Shown: positions 8,304 to 17,747 of the stretch, piece after piece
How positions within the stretch are numbered: position 1 is the first letter of the stretch
Layout of the letters: each line of letters begins with the position of its first letter
Assembly: GCA_025360815.1 (NCBI GenBank)
Contig: JANYBL010000018.1
Location: 1-64,000 of the forward strand
DNA: 64,000 nucleotides
Source of the DNA: Burkholderiales bacterium
GTDB taxonomy: Bacteria; Pseudomonadota; Gammaproteobacteria; Burkholderiales; Usitatibacteraceae
Direction: 5' to 3'
Made by a program: the position numbers and the translations under genes
The notes under the pieces: model-generated
What the model saw: only the letters and a program-made list of their open reading frames with translations
The model's database searches: none
Told to the model about the DNA's origin: nothing

Positions 8304-9410
8304 CTAACCCAATGCCTGATACTGCATTGAAGCATATCGACCGTAAGCAAAATGCTCCAACTGTCGTTCAATATCGTTGATCAACGCCGATGCACCGATC
8401 CGAAATAAATGCGGCTCTAACCAATCATCGCCCAACTCTTCTTTCATGAGCATGAGCCAATCCAAAGATTGCTTGGCGGTGCGGATACCGCCAGCAGGTT
8501 TGAAGCCGACTTGGTGGCCGGTCTGCTCGTGATAGGCACGGATGGCGCGGAGCATGACGAGGCTGCCTGCTAACGTGGCATTCGTCGGCTCTTTGCCTGT
8601 GGAAGTTTTGATGAAATCCGAGCCTGCTTGCATACAAACAATCGAAGCCCTCATGATATTTTTGAGTGTGCCTAATTCGCCGGTGGCGATGATGGCTTTC
8701 ATGTGTGCGTCGCCACAAGCTTCGCGGAATGCTTTGGTTTCATCGTAAAGTGCACGCCAATTGCCGGTGAGCACATGTTCGCGCGAAATGACGATGTCGA
8801 TTTCTTTTGCGCCGGCTTTGACACTGGCTTTGATTTCTTCGATTTTTTGCGGGAACGGGCTTAAGCCAGCGGGGAAGCCTGTTGAGACAGCAGCGACAGG
8901 AATGCCGGTGCCCGCCAATGCGGCGACCGCGGTAGCAACGAAGCGGTGATACACGCACACCGCACCTGTCTGTAAGGGCTCGGTGGCGAATGCTTCAGTC
9001 AGGCCCAGATCTGCCAACAATTTAGCACCGATAGGCCTCATGGCTTTGGCGCAGAGGCGCTTTACGGTGCCTGCGGTATCGTCGCCAGATAATGTGGTGA
9101 GATCGATCGTTTTAACGGCATGGATCAGCCAAGCGGCTTGATGGTCTTTTTTGACGGTTCGGCGTGTGCCGAGTGTGGCAGTCCGGCGCTCAATCGCGCT
9201 GCGGTTCACACGAACATCTTTTACTGGATCGAGATCAAAGCGCGTGCCGGGATTGCGCCCCAGCTCATTGTTTTTCCAATTGACGCCAGTACGGTTGCTC
9301 GGGTCGTCGATTTTGCTGTTACTTGTTTCATCCCGTTCCCGCGCGGCGTGAGCAGCGCCGAGAACAGTTTTTGCATTGTTTGAAGTCGGTAGAACGGAAA
9401 TTTTTGCCAT
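8304..9410 (-). CDS. deoC: deoxyribose-phosphate aldolase DeoC
   Basis: Class I aldolase splitting 2-deoxyribose-5-phosphate into glyceraldehyde-3-phosphate and acetaldehyde. Schiff-base Lys is in DFIKTSTGK, the acidic partner in KEIDIVI and the second Lys in GFKPAGGIRT. The phrase RNPGTRFDLD followed by VNRSAIERR marks the longer DeoC type. The open frame extends to 9650, but the first 80 residues look non-coding; I choose the ATG at 9410 (MAKISV, 368 aa). No clear ribosome site supports any of the candidate starts. Followed by a small membrane protein and an aldehyde dehydrogenase. Confidence 0.9.
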   Translation of the reverse strand: MAKISVLPTSNNAKTVLGAAHAARERDETSNSKIDDPSNRTGVNWKNNELGRNPGTRFDLDPVKDVRVNRSAIERRTATLGTRRTVKKDHQAAWLIHAVKTIDLTTLSGDDTAGTVKRLCAKAMRPIGAKLLADLGLTEAFATEPLQTGAVCVYHRFVATAVAALAGTGIPVAAVSTGFPAGLSPFPQKIEEIKASVKAGAKEIDIVISREHVLTGNWRALYDETKAFREACGDAHMKAIIATGELGTLKNIMRASIVCMQAGSDFIKTSTGKEPTNATLAGSLVMLRAIRAYHEQTGHQVGFKPAGGIRTAKQSLDWLMLMKEELGDDWLEPHLFRIGASALINDIERQLEHFAYGRYASMQYQALG

Positions 9411-9790
9411 CATGGTTGCCGCAAAGTAGTTGCCAGAAAAATTGCCTAGGGCAAGTTGCCCGAAAAAAGTCGCCATGAGTGGACGGCACGAAGCTGAACG
9501 AAGCGAATAGCCCTTGGCAAATGAACGTTCCACCAAATTATACGCTGCCGCGCCAAGAACGCGAGCTGCGCAAAAGTGCTTTTTTGGCTCTAGGACAATC
9601 GCGTTTTCTGCATCTTCTCCAGATGCTGACTTTGCTGGTGCCGCAACCATCTATCGATCATATTTTGGCGACCGCCAACGGGCATAAACAAATAGTCTCG
9701 ATTCATATTGTTGCAATTTGTTACGTGAATCTTTGTGAATCTAAATTTTATAAGTCGATTTTTTTATTCCATTCATGATAAATTAATCTT
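9411..9790. other. spacer upstream of deoC
   Basis: Open in two frames (an N-terminal extension of the deoC ORF and a 99-aa plus-strand ORF) but neither shows recognisable protein sequence or a ribosome site. The last 90 bases are AT-rich and probably carry promoter elements. Nothing else seen. Confidence 0.4.
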
Positions 9791-9961
9791 ATGCATACAT
9801 TTAACGACACACAAGATCACGAACGAAATTCGAACGACACCCGTCGATTGATTGTTTTGTTGGTTTTTCTGGCGATAGCGGCAATGCCGATGGTGTGGCT
9901 CACCGTTGATGATCATGCTGGTGAACGGCTTTTGCATCTAACAAAAATGGCTTCGCGATAA
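9791..9961 (+). CDS. 56-aa single-helix membrane peptide
   Basis: Too short for the ORF track. ATG to TAA encodes MHTFNDTQDH..., with a polar N-terminus, one hydrophobic helix at about residues 20-38 (LIVLLVFLAIAAMPMVWL) and a short polar tail. No obvious Shine-Dalgarno. An AT-rich stretch precedes it and a GTGGATTT/AAATCCAC hairpin follows at 9993-10009. No family recognised; it may be a real small protein or chance. Confidence 0.35.
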   Translation: MHTFNDTQDHERNSNDTRRLIVLLVFLAIAAMPMVWLTVDDHAGERLLHLTKMASR

Positions 9962-10241
9962 TTTTTTGTTGATTATTTTTTCGCAAAATGAAGTGGATTT
10001 GAAATCCACGCCTAAACTCCACGCTCAAACCTAGCTTGCTTAACGTCCACGCACTTAATTTCCGCGGCCTTAATGTTCAAACCCTCGGACTGTTGGGCTT
10101 TTTTCGCTCGCCAGCTTCGTCTTTTCCACAACTCATCCAAAGCAAAAAGTTGCGCGCACTTTTGGTCAGGTGTTAGTGACGTAATGGTCACGCGGATGCA
10201 TTGCCACAGCCGCATTGGCAAGGCTGCATTGGCACTTTTTT

Positions 10242-11015
10242 CTAGCGTTCTTCCTCGTCAACTGCGCCGGTAATGACACGCTTAATCACATCAAAACCGA
10301 AGCCACGCGATTGCAAATAGCGAATTTGCTTATTGCGATCATTGGTGGTCACCGCTGGCTCTGCAAACTTGCGCAGCCACATGGCTCGTGCACGAGACAG
10401 ATCAGTTTCCCTCAACGCAGATACGGTTTCCGCAACGATGTCCTCGGTAACGCCCTTTTGTTTCAGGGTTGCACCTACACGTTTAGCACCGTAGCGGCCG
10501 GCCAGACTCCGGGCTTTGCCCTCCGCAAACCGAGCCTCGTTCAAGAAACCTTCAGCCGCACACCAATCTGTAACGGCCTCAATTTCATCAGCGGAAAATT
10601 CGGCCTCGTTATCCATATCATGCTGCTTGATTTTCGCAGCACTATCGCTGAGGCGATTGCCAACTCGATTTGAATTGGGGCGAACGGTCGTCAGCGTAAC
10701 GTCGGCATCGTATCTATTTTTTGAAGTGGGGTTGGGGTTGGGGCTTTGGTTTGACTCGGGGGGCTGACCTGCGGATGGAATCGGCAATCTTGAGGTGCTC
10801 GTAGATTTTGCCGGACTTAATTTTCTTAGTTTTGAAACAAATTCGACGCGGCTCATATCACGGCGCGCCAACAACCGCAGTGCAGCTGAAACTAGCGCCC
10901 GATTGGTAGGCTTCGGATGGTAAATCGGTACGTCGGATTCATTTTCGGCGCTAAGTGCAGACTCGGCATCGGTGAGAGCCGTATAAGACTGAGAACCGAA
11001 ATGGAGACTATTCAT
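10242..11015 (-). CDS. recX: regulatory protein RecX with internal insertion
   Basis: Modulator of RecA filaments. Recognisable RecX helices are ALRLLARRDMSRVEFVSKL at the N-side and WCAAEGFLNEARFAEGKARS, YGAKRVGATLKQKGV and RYLQSRGFGFDVIKRVI at the C-side. Between the first and second RecX repeats lies a roughly 75-residue Ser/Pro/Asn-rich insertion that ordinary RecX (about 150 aa) lacks, and there is an extra 40 residues in front. The track start (11036) is TTG; the ATG at 11015 gives 257 aa and is preferred. Neither has a good ribosome site. Lies downstream of recA, separated by one unknown gene. Confidence 0.85.
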   Translation of the reverse strand: MNSLHFGSQSYTALTDAESALSAENESDVPIYHPKPTNRALVSAALRLLARRDMSRVEFVSKLRKLSPAKSTSTSRLPIPSAGQPPESNQSPNPNPTSKNRYDADVTLTTVRPNSNRVGNRLSDSAAKIKQHDMDNEAEFSADEIEAVTDWCAAEGFLNEARFAEGKARSLAGRYGAKRVGATLKQKGVTEDIVAETVSALRETDLSRARAMWLRKFAEPAVTTNDRNKQIRYLQSRGFGFDVIKRVITGAVDEEER

Positions 11016-11099
11016 AGGAAGTGTAGCGCCGAACAAAACACGTTTTACCGGCCAGCGTATAAATGCTGATTACGCCGCGCCCGAGCCTTCTGTATGAAA

Positions 11100-11525
11100 T
11101 TAAGTCGTACACAAAAACAAAAATCCCATTAGAAACCAGCAGGCACTCCACAGGTATTGCTCAACGGAGATCGCGTCAGCTTGGACGGCAGCACTCGCGT
11201 GGGTACGGAATGAAACCTCAACGTCGGCGGGGGAAACAGGCGCAGATACCGTATTCGCCAGATTTATCGGCGGTGTTGCGGAGGGAGTAGCTAAATTTGC
11301 AGGGAAAGGTACCGAAAAAGGCTCCGGTAGCGGTACCGATAAAGGCGCAAATAAACTTGATGATGTCAGCGCCGATGAACTTGTCGGCACAAGTTCTAGC
11401 TTGCCCTGTGCAGCGGCGCGTTTGGTTCTGGCGTCGCCAGCTTTTGCATGCCGCGCGGTGGAGGATATCTGCAACACAGATATCGGGAGATCAAGAATAG
11501 AAGTTGCTCGGGCTGCATAGGCCAT
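11100..11525 (-). CDS. Pro/Ser-rich protein with C-terminal membrane helix, unknown
   Basis: 141 aa from the ATG at 11525, which has a good ribosome site (ACGAGGA about eight bases upstream); the track's longer start is less likely. The sequence is dominated by Ser, Ala and Pro, with a repeated SVPLPEPFSVPF stretch, and ends in one hydrophobic helix (YLWSACWFLMGFLFLCTT) at the extreme C-terminus, as in tail-anchored proteins. It sits between recA and recX in the same orientation. No family recognised. Confidence 0.5.
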   Translation of the reverse strand: MAYAARATSILDLPISVLQISSTARHAKAGDARTKRAAAQGKLELVPTSSSALTSSSLFAPLSVPLPEPFSVPFPANLATPSATPPINLANTVSAPVSPADVEVSFRTHASAAVQADAISVEQYLWSACWFLMGFLFLCTT

Positions 11526-11805
11526 GAAAAATTCCTCGTAAATTCTCAACCCAGATATAAAAATTAACGCATTATAAAAATCAACGCATGATTTCGAAAA
11601 CAGGGCAAAAAAATGGCCGCACTATCTCGGTAGCGTGCATTCCTACACATTGACGAACAGGCGGCCCAACCATCGAACTAAAATGTGTTTGATTTGCGTT
11701 GTGGAAAAATCAACCGCGCAGAACCATCACGCAGATCAACACCAAACGAAATCACGCACAAACTGTACTTCTACGATGCCGAGATGTATTTCGACATCGC
11801 TAATA

Positions 11806-12873
11806 TCACTCTTCGCTATCGTCGTCTTCTTCAACCACGTTGACCGCAGCACCACCGCCTGCAACACCAACAATGGCGCGGATTTTGGCTTCAATCTCTT
11901 GCGCCATTTCCGGATTGTCTTTTAAAAATTTGCGACTATTGTCTTTGCCCTGGCCGATTTTTTCGCCTTTGTATGCGTACCAAGCGCCCGACTTTTCGAC
12001 CACTTTGTGGATCACGCCCAGTTCAATAATCTCGCCTTCACGGGAAATGCCTTCGCCATACAAAATATCGAAGTCAGCAGTTTTGAACGGCGGCGCAACT
12101 TTATTTTTCACAACCTTCACGCGGGTTTCAGAGCCAATAATCTCTTCGCCAGATTTAATCGCACCAGTGCGGCGAATATCGATACGAACCGAGGCGTAAA
12201 ACTTGAGTGCATTGCCACCGGTGGTGGTTTCGGGGCTGCCAAACATGACACCGATTTTCATGCGGATTTGGTTGATAAAAATCACCAAGGTGTTGGATCG
12301 TTTGATATTGGCTGTCAGCTTACGGAGCGCTTGTGACATCAGGCGTGCCTGTAGGCCCATATGCGAATCGCCCATTTCGCCCTCGATCTCGGCGCGCGGC
12401 GTGAGAGCGGCGACGGAGTCAACCACAACAATATCGACCGACCCTGAGCGTACCAACATATCGGCGATTTCCAACGCTTGCTCACCGTTGTCGGGCTGGG
12501 AGATCAATAAATCATTAATGTTTACACCTAACTTCGCGGCATAAGTAGGATCAAGCGCATGTTCGGCATCGATAAAGGCAGCTGTCCCGCCAGTTTTTTG
12601 CATTTCAGCGATCACTTGCAGCGTGAGGGTCGTTTTTCCCGATGATTCTGGGCCGTATATCTCAACCACGCGGCCACGTGGCAAGCCACCGATTCCCAGC
12701 GCGATATCAAGCCCCAGCGAGCCGGTAGAAACGGGAATAATGTCGTTACCAATGCTGCCCTCGCCCATTTTCATGATCGAGCCTTTGCCGAACTGCTTTT
12801 CGATTTGCGAAAGCGCGGCTTGTAATGCTTTTGATTTGTTTTCGTCCATTGCGTTTTTGTCCATCATGTTCAT
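11806..12873 (-). CDS. recA: recombinase RecA
   Basis: ATP-dependent strand-exchange protein and LexA co-protease. 355 aa with Walker [10 protein letters not shown], the RecA signature [14 protein letters not shown], the L2-loop region [10 protein letters not shown] and an acidic C-terminus (EEDDDSEE). The start [15 protein letters not shown] has several nearby Mets; the first is kept. Two SOS boxes lie about 115-145 bp upstream. Flanked by pncC upstream and recX downstream, the usual betaproteobacterial order. Confidence 0.98.
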   Translation of the reverse strand: MNMMDKNAMDENKSKALQAALSQIEKQFGKGSIMKMGEGSIGNDIIPVSTGSLGLDIALGIGGLPRGRVVEIYGPESSGKTTLTLQVIAEMQKTGGTAAFIDAEHALDPTYAAKLGVNINDLLISQPDNGEQALEIADMLVRSGSVDIVVVDSVAALTPRAEIEGEMGDSHMGLQARLMSQALRKLTANIKRSNTLVIFINQIRMKIGVMFGSPETTTGGNALKFYASVRIDIRRTGAIKSGEEIIGSETRVKVVKNKVAPPFKTADFDILYGEGISREGEIIELGVIHKVVEKSGAWYAYKGEKIGQGKDNSRKFLKDNPEMAQEIEAKIRAIVGVAGGGAAVNVVEEDDDSEE

Positions 12874-12984
12874 GGCAAAGCTCCCGGGCTGTAAGTTGAA
12901 AATGTTTAAATAGGCTCTTACTAAACGCTGACAAAAAACGCCAATAAAGCGTTCCGATCAACGAGCTTCTTCAGGCTTCCCAAA

Positions 12985-13017
12985 CTGTATTCTCATACAG
13001 TCTGTATTTTCATACAG
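12985..13017 (-). promoter_or_regulatory. two adjacent LexA (SOS) boxes upstream of recA
   Basis: CTGTATTCTCATACAG (12985-13000) and CTGTATTTTCATACAG (13002-13017) each match CTGT-N8-ACAG perfectly and are separated by one base. They lie between pncC and recA and should place recA under LexA repression. The centre-to-centre distance is 17 bp. Confidence 0.88.
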
Positions 13018-13103
13018 TACCGAAAAAAAATGCCGGTTGCAAGTGTTTTTTCAAAATAGTTTGCCGAATAGCAAACCAAGGTGGGCACTACTAAATTACA
13101 AAA

Positions 13104-13583
13104 TCAATTATGCAGCAGTTTGGTGAGTGCATGAATAATCGTTTGGCGGCGGACTGCTGTGCGATCGCCCGAAAAAACGCAAACCTCTGATATTGTTGGC
13201 TTATTTTTCTGCGCCCAAGCAAACCAAACGGTTCCAACTGGTTTATCAACGGTACCGCCGTCGGGACCAGCGATGCCGGTCACAGCAATGCTTACTGTCG
13301 CCAATGACCGCGCCAATGCGCCCTCGGCCATCTCGCGCGCAACGGCATCAGACACCGCACCCACCCGGTCTAGTGTGGCCGTTTGCACGCCCAGCATGTC
13401 CGTTTTGGCAGGGTATGAATAGGCGATAAAGGCACGGTCAAACCATGCCGAACTGCCCGCAATCCGCGTGACGGCTTCGGCAATGCCACCACCGGTGCAG
13501 GATTCAGCAGTGGCGAGAATTGCGCCATCGGCCTTGAGTTTTGCGCCCACCGCTGCTGCCAATGTTTCTAATTCATTATTCAT
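13104..13583 (-). CDS. pncC: nicotinamide-nucleotide amidohydrolase PncC (CinA C-terminal)
   Basis: Deamidates NMN to nicotinate mononucleotide in pyridine-nucleotide recycling. 159 aa, the stand-alone CinA C-terminal domain, with TAESCTGGGIAEAVTRIAGSS (split here from residue 24 on), YSYPAKTDMLGV, and GIAGPDGGT plus PVGTVWFA near the C-terminus. Located directly upstream of recA on the same strand but outside the SOS-controlled unit, since the LexA boxes lie between them. Confidence 0.93.
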   Translation of the reverse strand: MNNELETLAAAVGAKLKADGAILATAESCTGGGIAEAVTRIAGSSAWFDRAFIAYSYPAKTDMLGVQTATLDRVGAVSDAVAREMAEGALARSLATVSIAVTGIAGPDGGTVDKPVGTVWFAWAQKNKPTISEVCVFSGDRTAVRRQTIIHALTKLLHN

Positions 13584-13641
13584 GTTTTTGGTTCAGTATC
13601 CGTTTGTATTGTTCAGGCGTTAGTGCACGATTGCGGTGTAT

Positions 13642-13667
13642 GGTGGCGATGTTAGGTGGCGATGCTT
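13642..13667. repeat. 13-bp tandem duplication in spacer
   Basis: GGTGGCGATGTTA followed by GGTGGCGATGCTT, upstream of pncC. One of several short spacer duplications in this window. Confidence 0.55.
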
Positions 13668-13707
13668 GGTTGTATGTGGCGGCTTTTTTAGGGTTGCTCA
13701 AGGTTCG

Positions 13708-14511
13708 TTAGCGGAGCTCGGGGCCAACTCGCGACCAATACCGGTAGCGTGGCACAAAACCCAAGCGTTGGTAGACGTTTATCGCCGATTGATTGGCTTC
13801 CAACACTTGTAAAATTGCTGCGGCCGCCCCGTGCTCAAGCCCCCACGCCAGTAAATACGAAATCAAGGTAGCGGCGAAGCGATGGCCGCGCTGCTCGACC
13901 GGCGTAAAAATATCGAAAAGGCCAACATGACCATCTTCGATCCTCGCCATACCGGTGCAGGCAAGGCCATCAATACTGCGAAGGTTAAGCACTATTTGCG
14001 GTCCGCGCCATTGCATTTGCCGGACTATTTCCCGTTGTGCCATTTCGGGCGAATTGCCTTTCAGCTGATGCAGTTCGCGCAAACTCTCCACCATGTCGCA
14101 CTCAACCAGGCGAACGCCAGTCGGCAACACAGAAGCGCCACAAACTGCCGAACCATCCACAGTCATCACCATCGATTCGGAATTTTTTGCATAGCCCTGC
14201 GCAGCCAGTATCTCATCCAAATCGGCTGGCGCTAGCGCCTCGTTCAATCGAAAGATAACCGGCTGTTGGTGTTGCCGAAACCAAGATTCGCAGCGCTGAA
14301 TTTTTTCGGGCAGCGCGAGCGTCGAATCGCTTAAAATCGTCACGCTGTTGGAGCGATGCGTCGCGGTTCCCGATGCGCGCAGTATCCAGCCATCGAGGCA
14401 ATATTCATGAATAGCGGGCGCGGTATTGAGCGTGATTTGTTCAAGCCGCCGAATGGTTAGCTTTAACGTTACCCGATCTATTTCGGGCATCACCGATGGC
14501 ATTTGGCGCAC
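13708..14511 (-). CDS. GNAT-family N-acetyltransferase
   Basis: 267 aa (starts at residue 1 or the Met at 8). The C-terminal half carries the acetyl-CoA binding fold: VEQRGHRFAATLISYLLAW matches motif A and NVYQRLGF is the usual terminal motif. The N-terminal 130 residues are less conserved. It starts eight bases after the deoA stop, so it is the last gene of nupC-deoA-GNAT. Acceptor substrate unknown. Confidence 0.8.
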   Translation of the reverse strand: MRQMPSVMPEIDRVTLKLTIRRLEQITLNTAPAIHEYCLDGWILRASGTATHRSNSVTILSDSTLALPEKIQRCESWFRQHQQPVIFRLNEALAPADLDEILAAQGYAKNSESMVMTVDGSAVCGASVLPTGVRLVECDMVESLRELHQLKGNSPEMAQREIVRQMQWRGPQIVLNLRSIDGLACTGMARIEDGHVGLFDIFTPVEQRGHRFAATLISYLLAWGLEHGAAAAILQVLEANQSAINVYQRLGFVPRYRYWSRVGPELR

Positions 14512-14519
14512 TACCCTAT

Positions 14520-15860
14520 TCAGGCAGCGCGTATTGCCGGATAGATCAAAGGGTGCATGCTCCCGTTGTTCTGATCTGCAATCGTAAATGCCACCGCAAT
14601 GTCACGGACAATATCATCCACCGACGACGCATCTCGTGCATAAACCGTTGCTAACAGGTCGCCTGCTTGCACGTTCCCACCGAGCGCCGCCAAATCACCC
14701 AGCCCAACCGCGAAATCAATCTTATCCGCAGCCCTACGCCGACCGCCGCCTAAACTCACCACCGCCATGCCCAGCGCCCGCGTATCAATCGCGGTAATAA
14801 ACCCGTCGCGTTTGGCAGTGACTGTTTTAACGACCGGCGCAGAAGCCGCCCCCGCTAAATATTTCGCGGACGAATCCAGTAAATCTTTCGGACCACCCAA
14901 TTCTGCAACCATCTTTGAAAATATTTCTGCCGCACGGCCATCGGCCAAACACCGCGCCAATTCTTGCTTTCCAGCCGATTCACTCGTAACCAATCCGGCT
15001 GTCAACAATAGTTCTGAACAAAGCGCGATGGTCACTTGATGTAAACGCGCAGGCCGTGATTTTCCTGTCAAGTAGTCAATGGCAAGCTGCACCTCAATCG
15101 CGTTTCCTGCGCATGGGGCGAGTGGCTCATTCATATCGGTGATCAGCGCAGAGGTTTTCACGCCCGCGCCGTTGCCGACTTCGACAATACTGTTGGCGAG
15201 TTCAACGGACCTATCTAGCGTCGGCATAAACGCACCAGAACCGGCCTTTACGTCCATCACCAGCGCGTCCAGTCCTGCCGCCAGTTTTTTGCTCAAAATC
15301 GATGCTGTAATCAACGGAATCGATTCAACCGTTGCGGTCACATCGCGCGTTGCGTACATGCGCTTGTCGGCTGGCGCGAGATCGGCCGTTTGGCCGATAA
15401 TCGCTACGCCACAATCCCGTACCACTTGCTGAAATTTTTCATTGGTGATGTTGGTTTGGTAGCCGGGGATGGCATCAAATTTATCGAGCGTGCCGCCAGT
15501 ATGGCCAAGCCCGCGCCCCGAAATCATTGGCACGAATCCACCGCAAGCCGCGATCATGGGGCCCAACATCAGTGACACCACATCCCCGACGCCGCCGGTG
15601 GAGTGCTTGTCGACAATCGGGCCGGGCAGGTTCATCGGCTTCCAATCTAGCACCCGCCCAGAATCCCGCATCGCGCAGGTCAATGCCACCCGCTCGCGAC
15701 GATCCATGCCATTGAAAAACACCGCCATCGCAAACGCGGCGATCTGCCCCTCAGTCACCTCGTCGCATGCAATGCCGTTGATGAAATCGGTCAACTCATC
15801 GGCCGACAAGGACAAGCCGTCGCGCTTTTTGCGAATGATTTCCTGGGGTAGCAATTTCAT
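14520..15860 (-). CDS. deoA: thymidine phosphorylase DeoA
   Basis: Phosphorolysis of thymidine and deoxyuridine to base and deoxyribose-1-phosphate. 446 aa with the phosphate-binding [10 protein letters not shown] near 84, [15 protein letters not shown] near 114, [14 protein letters not shown] near 193 and the C-terminal PYNP domain. E. coli DeoA is about 440 aa. Twenty-two bases downstream of nupC, giving uptake and breakdown in one operon; its product feeds DeoC nearby after a phosphopentomutase not seen here. Confidence 0.95.
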   Translation of the reverse strand: MKLLPQEIIRKKRDGLSLSADELTDFINGIACDEVTEGQIAAFAMAVFFNGMDRRERVALTCAMRDSGRVLDWKPMNLPGPIVDKHSTGGVGDVVSLMLGPMIAACGGFVPMISGRGLGHTGGTLDKFDAIPGYQTNITNEKFQQVVRDCGVAIIGQTADLAPADKRMYATRDVTATVESIPLITASILSKKLAAGLDALVMDVKAGSGAFMPTLDRSVELANSIVEVGNGAGVKTSALITDMNEPLAPCAGNAIEVQLAIDYLTGKSRPARLHQVTIALCSELLLTAGLVTSESAGKQELARCLADGRAAEIFSKMVAELGGPKDLLDSSAKYLAGAASAPVVKTVTAKRDGFITAIDTRALGMAVVSLGGGRRRAADKIDFAVGLGDLAALGGNVQAGDLLATVYARDASSVDDIVRDIAVAFTIADQNNGSMHPLIYPAIRAA

Positions 15861-15882
15861 GCAGATTTCATCAACTATTTAG

Positions 15883-17160
15883 CTATTTAAGCGACAAAAA
15901 GATGCCTGCCAGCGTGGCACTCATCAAATTCGAGAGCGTCGCCGCCGCAACAACCCGCATCCCAAAACGTGCAACATCACCGCTGAGCTGCGGCGCAATG
16001 CTGTTGAAGGATCCTGCCAAAATACCAATCGAGGTGAAGTTAGCAAAGCCACAAAGCGCAAATGAAACAATTGCCAATGTACGCGGATCAATCACCGTTA
16101 AACCGGCAGCAATCACCTGAGCATCCGGCTGCAAAAATGGCTTTAAATCAACGTAGGCGACAAACTCATTCAAGATTAATTTCTTACCAATGAGATTGCC
16201 GGCAAAATCGGCATGTTCCCACGGGATTCCCAGCATGTATGCCAACGGCGAAAATGCTTTGCCCAAGAGTAATTCCATCGTCACATTCTTGAAGCCCATC
16301 CAATCCGCCACGCCGCCAATCATGCCATTTAGTAGCGCGATTAGGCCGATGAATGCCAGTAACATCGCCGCCACACTCAGCGCAATTTTGAGGCCGAGTG
16401 CTGCTCCGCCGGAAGCGGCTTCGATCACATTGGCAGGGCGTTTTTCCTCAAACTCAAATTTGTCGAATTTGACGCTACTCGGTTCAGTGCTGGGGTAAAT
16501 CAATTTGGCAAACAATAGCCCACCCGGAATCGCCATAAACGATGCTGCCACCAAATATTCCACTTTGACACCCAGCCCCGCATAACCTGCCAGTGCAGCG
16601 CCGGCGATGCTTGCCATGCCTGACGTCATGATGGCAAACAACTCATGCTTTTTTAGTTGCAGCACAAACGGCTTGGCCGCCGCGCCCATCTCGTTTTGCC
16701 CGAGGAAAATGGTTGTCACAGCGCAGAATGATTCGATTTTGGATACACCCAGCAATTTCTGAAATGCCGTGCCCAAGATCGTGATGGCCCACCGCATGAT
16801 GCCGACGTAGTAAAGCACAGCGATTAAGGTTGTCACAAATATAATGGAAGGCAACACGCGAAAGGCAAAAACGAACCCATCACCGCCAAACACCTCAAAC
16901 ATTTTTGGCTTCACCAAACCACTGAATAAAAACTCGGTGCCTTTGTTGCCGTATTCCAGCACGTGTGTCACGCCGTTGGCAACAGCGCTCAAGGCATCCT
17001 TTCCCCAAGGCACAAACAACACCAGTGCGCCAATCGCCCCCTGCACCGCTAACGCCGCCAACACCGTGCGCCAGCTAATGGCGCGTCGGTTATAAGAAAG
17101 CAAAAACCCGATCATCACCAAAATACCAACGCCAATGAAACTACGGGCAACATCTGACAT
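15883..17160 (-). CDS. nupC: concentrative nucleoside transporter NupC
   Basis: Inner-membrane cation-coupled nucleoside symporter of the CNT family, 425 aa from the ATG at 17160. That start is fixed by a perfect AAGGAGG just upstream; the track's 444-aa version begins too early. Family phrases include FLGQNEMGAAAKPFV, ITSGMASIAGA-type TSGMASIAGAALAGYAGLG and CGFANFTSIGILAG near the C-terminus. First gene of nupC-deoA-GNAT, divergent from lrgA. Confidence 0.93.
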   Translation of the reverse strand: MSDVARSFIGVGILVMIGFLLSYNRRAISWRTVLAALAVQGAIGALVLFVPWGKDALSAVANGVTHVLEYGNKGTEFLFSGLVKPKMFEVFGGDGFVFAFRVLPSIIFVTTLIAVLYYVGIMRWAITILGTAFQKLLGVSKIESFCAVTTIFLGQNEMGAAAKPFVLQLKKHELFAIMTSGMASIAGAALAGYAGLGVKVEYLVAASFMAIPGGLLFAKLIYPSTEPSSVKFDKFEFEEKRPANVIEAASGGAALGLKIALSVAAMLLAFIGLIALLNGMIGGVADWMGFKNVTMELLLGKAFSPLAYMLGIPWEHADFAGNLIGKKLILNEFVAYVDLKPFLQPDAQVIAAGLTVIDPRTLAIVSFALCGFANFTSIGILAGSFNSIAPQLSGDVARFGMRVVAAATLSNLMSATLAGIFLSLK

Positions 17161-17348
17161 GAAACCTCCTTTTATTTTATGGACAGAGTTTACCGGAACG
17201 CGAGAAGCCCAACCCAAACCGCTTCTGCGCTTTTTTCGATATCACCGTTTTTTGGCTGCTGGCAGTATTGCCCGGCAATGCTAATTTTTTGCCAACGCAA
17301 CGCCAACAACGGCTTGCGTTTTTAGTGCGCGGCCTGCATCATCAAAGC

Positions 17349-17747
17349 ATGATTCGCGGTCTTGCACTTTTACTTATTTTTCAATCCCTCGGTGAGGTCT
17401 TGACGCGCACCATTCACGGTGTGATTCCGGGGCCCGTCATTGGCATGATGTTGCTTCTCGCGTTTCTGGTTCTCCGCAAGCAGATTGCGCCATCGATTGC
17501 GATAGCCGCCGATAGCTTGCTTGCCCATCTTGCGATTTTTTTCATTCCCGCTGCTGTTGGCGTGATGCTTTACGTCGGCACCCTGGCCGACGCGGGCGCA
17601 GCATGGCTGCTGGCAATTGTATTCAGCACCGTTGGTGCGATTGCCGTGACGGCACTCATCATGAAACAGTTCGTCCCGCCAAATGCTAGTACTGGCGAGG
17701 CGTTTGAGGCATCTGCCGGCGCAATAACCCGGGATATTGCCCCATGA
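17349..17747 (+). CDS. lrgA: LrgA/CidA-family holin-like membrane protein
   Basis: 132 aa from the ATG at 17349; the frame is open further upstream but the family begins at this Met. Four hydrophobic segments, with GVIPGPVIGMMLLL and FFIPAAVGVMLY typical of CidA/LrgA. These proteins influence murein hydrolase activity and, in other bacteria, pyruvate transport with LrgB. The stop overlaps the lrgB start by four bases (ATGA). The C-terminal tail (from about residue 112, NASTGEAFEAS) is encoded by a copy of the CTAG-bounded repeat. Confidence 0.87.
   Translation: MIRGLALLLIFQSLGEVLTRTIHGVIPGPVIGMMLLLAFLVLRKQIAPSIAIAADSLLAHLAIFFIPAAVGVMLYVGTLADAGAAWLLAIVFSTVGAIAVTALIMKQFVPPNASTGEAFEASAGAITRDIAP
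17681..17713 (+). repeat. CTAG-bounded dispersed repeat, copy 3 (half copy in lrgA tail)
   Basis: CTAGTACTGGCGAGGCGTTT followed by GAGGCATCT. It shares AGTACTGGC and TTGAGGCATCT with the copy inside the mch-like gene, in the same reading frame, so both proteins contain N-x-S-T-G-x3-E-A-S. Confidence 0.6.

Noticed and set aside
9479-9778. 99-aa plus-strand ORF upstream of deoC
   Set aside because: No recognisable motif or ribosome site; it overlaps the doubtful 5' extension of the deoC frame.
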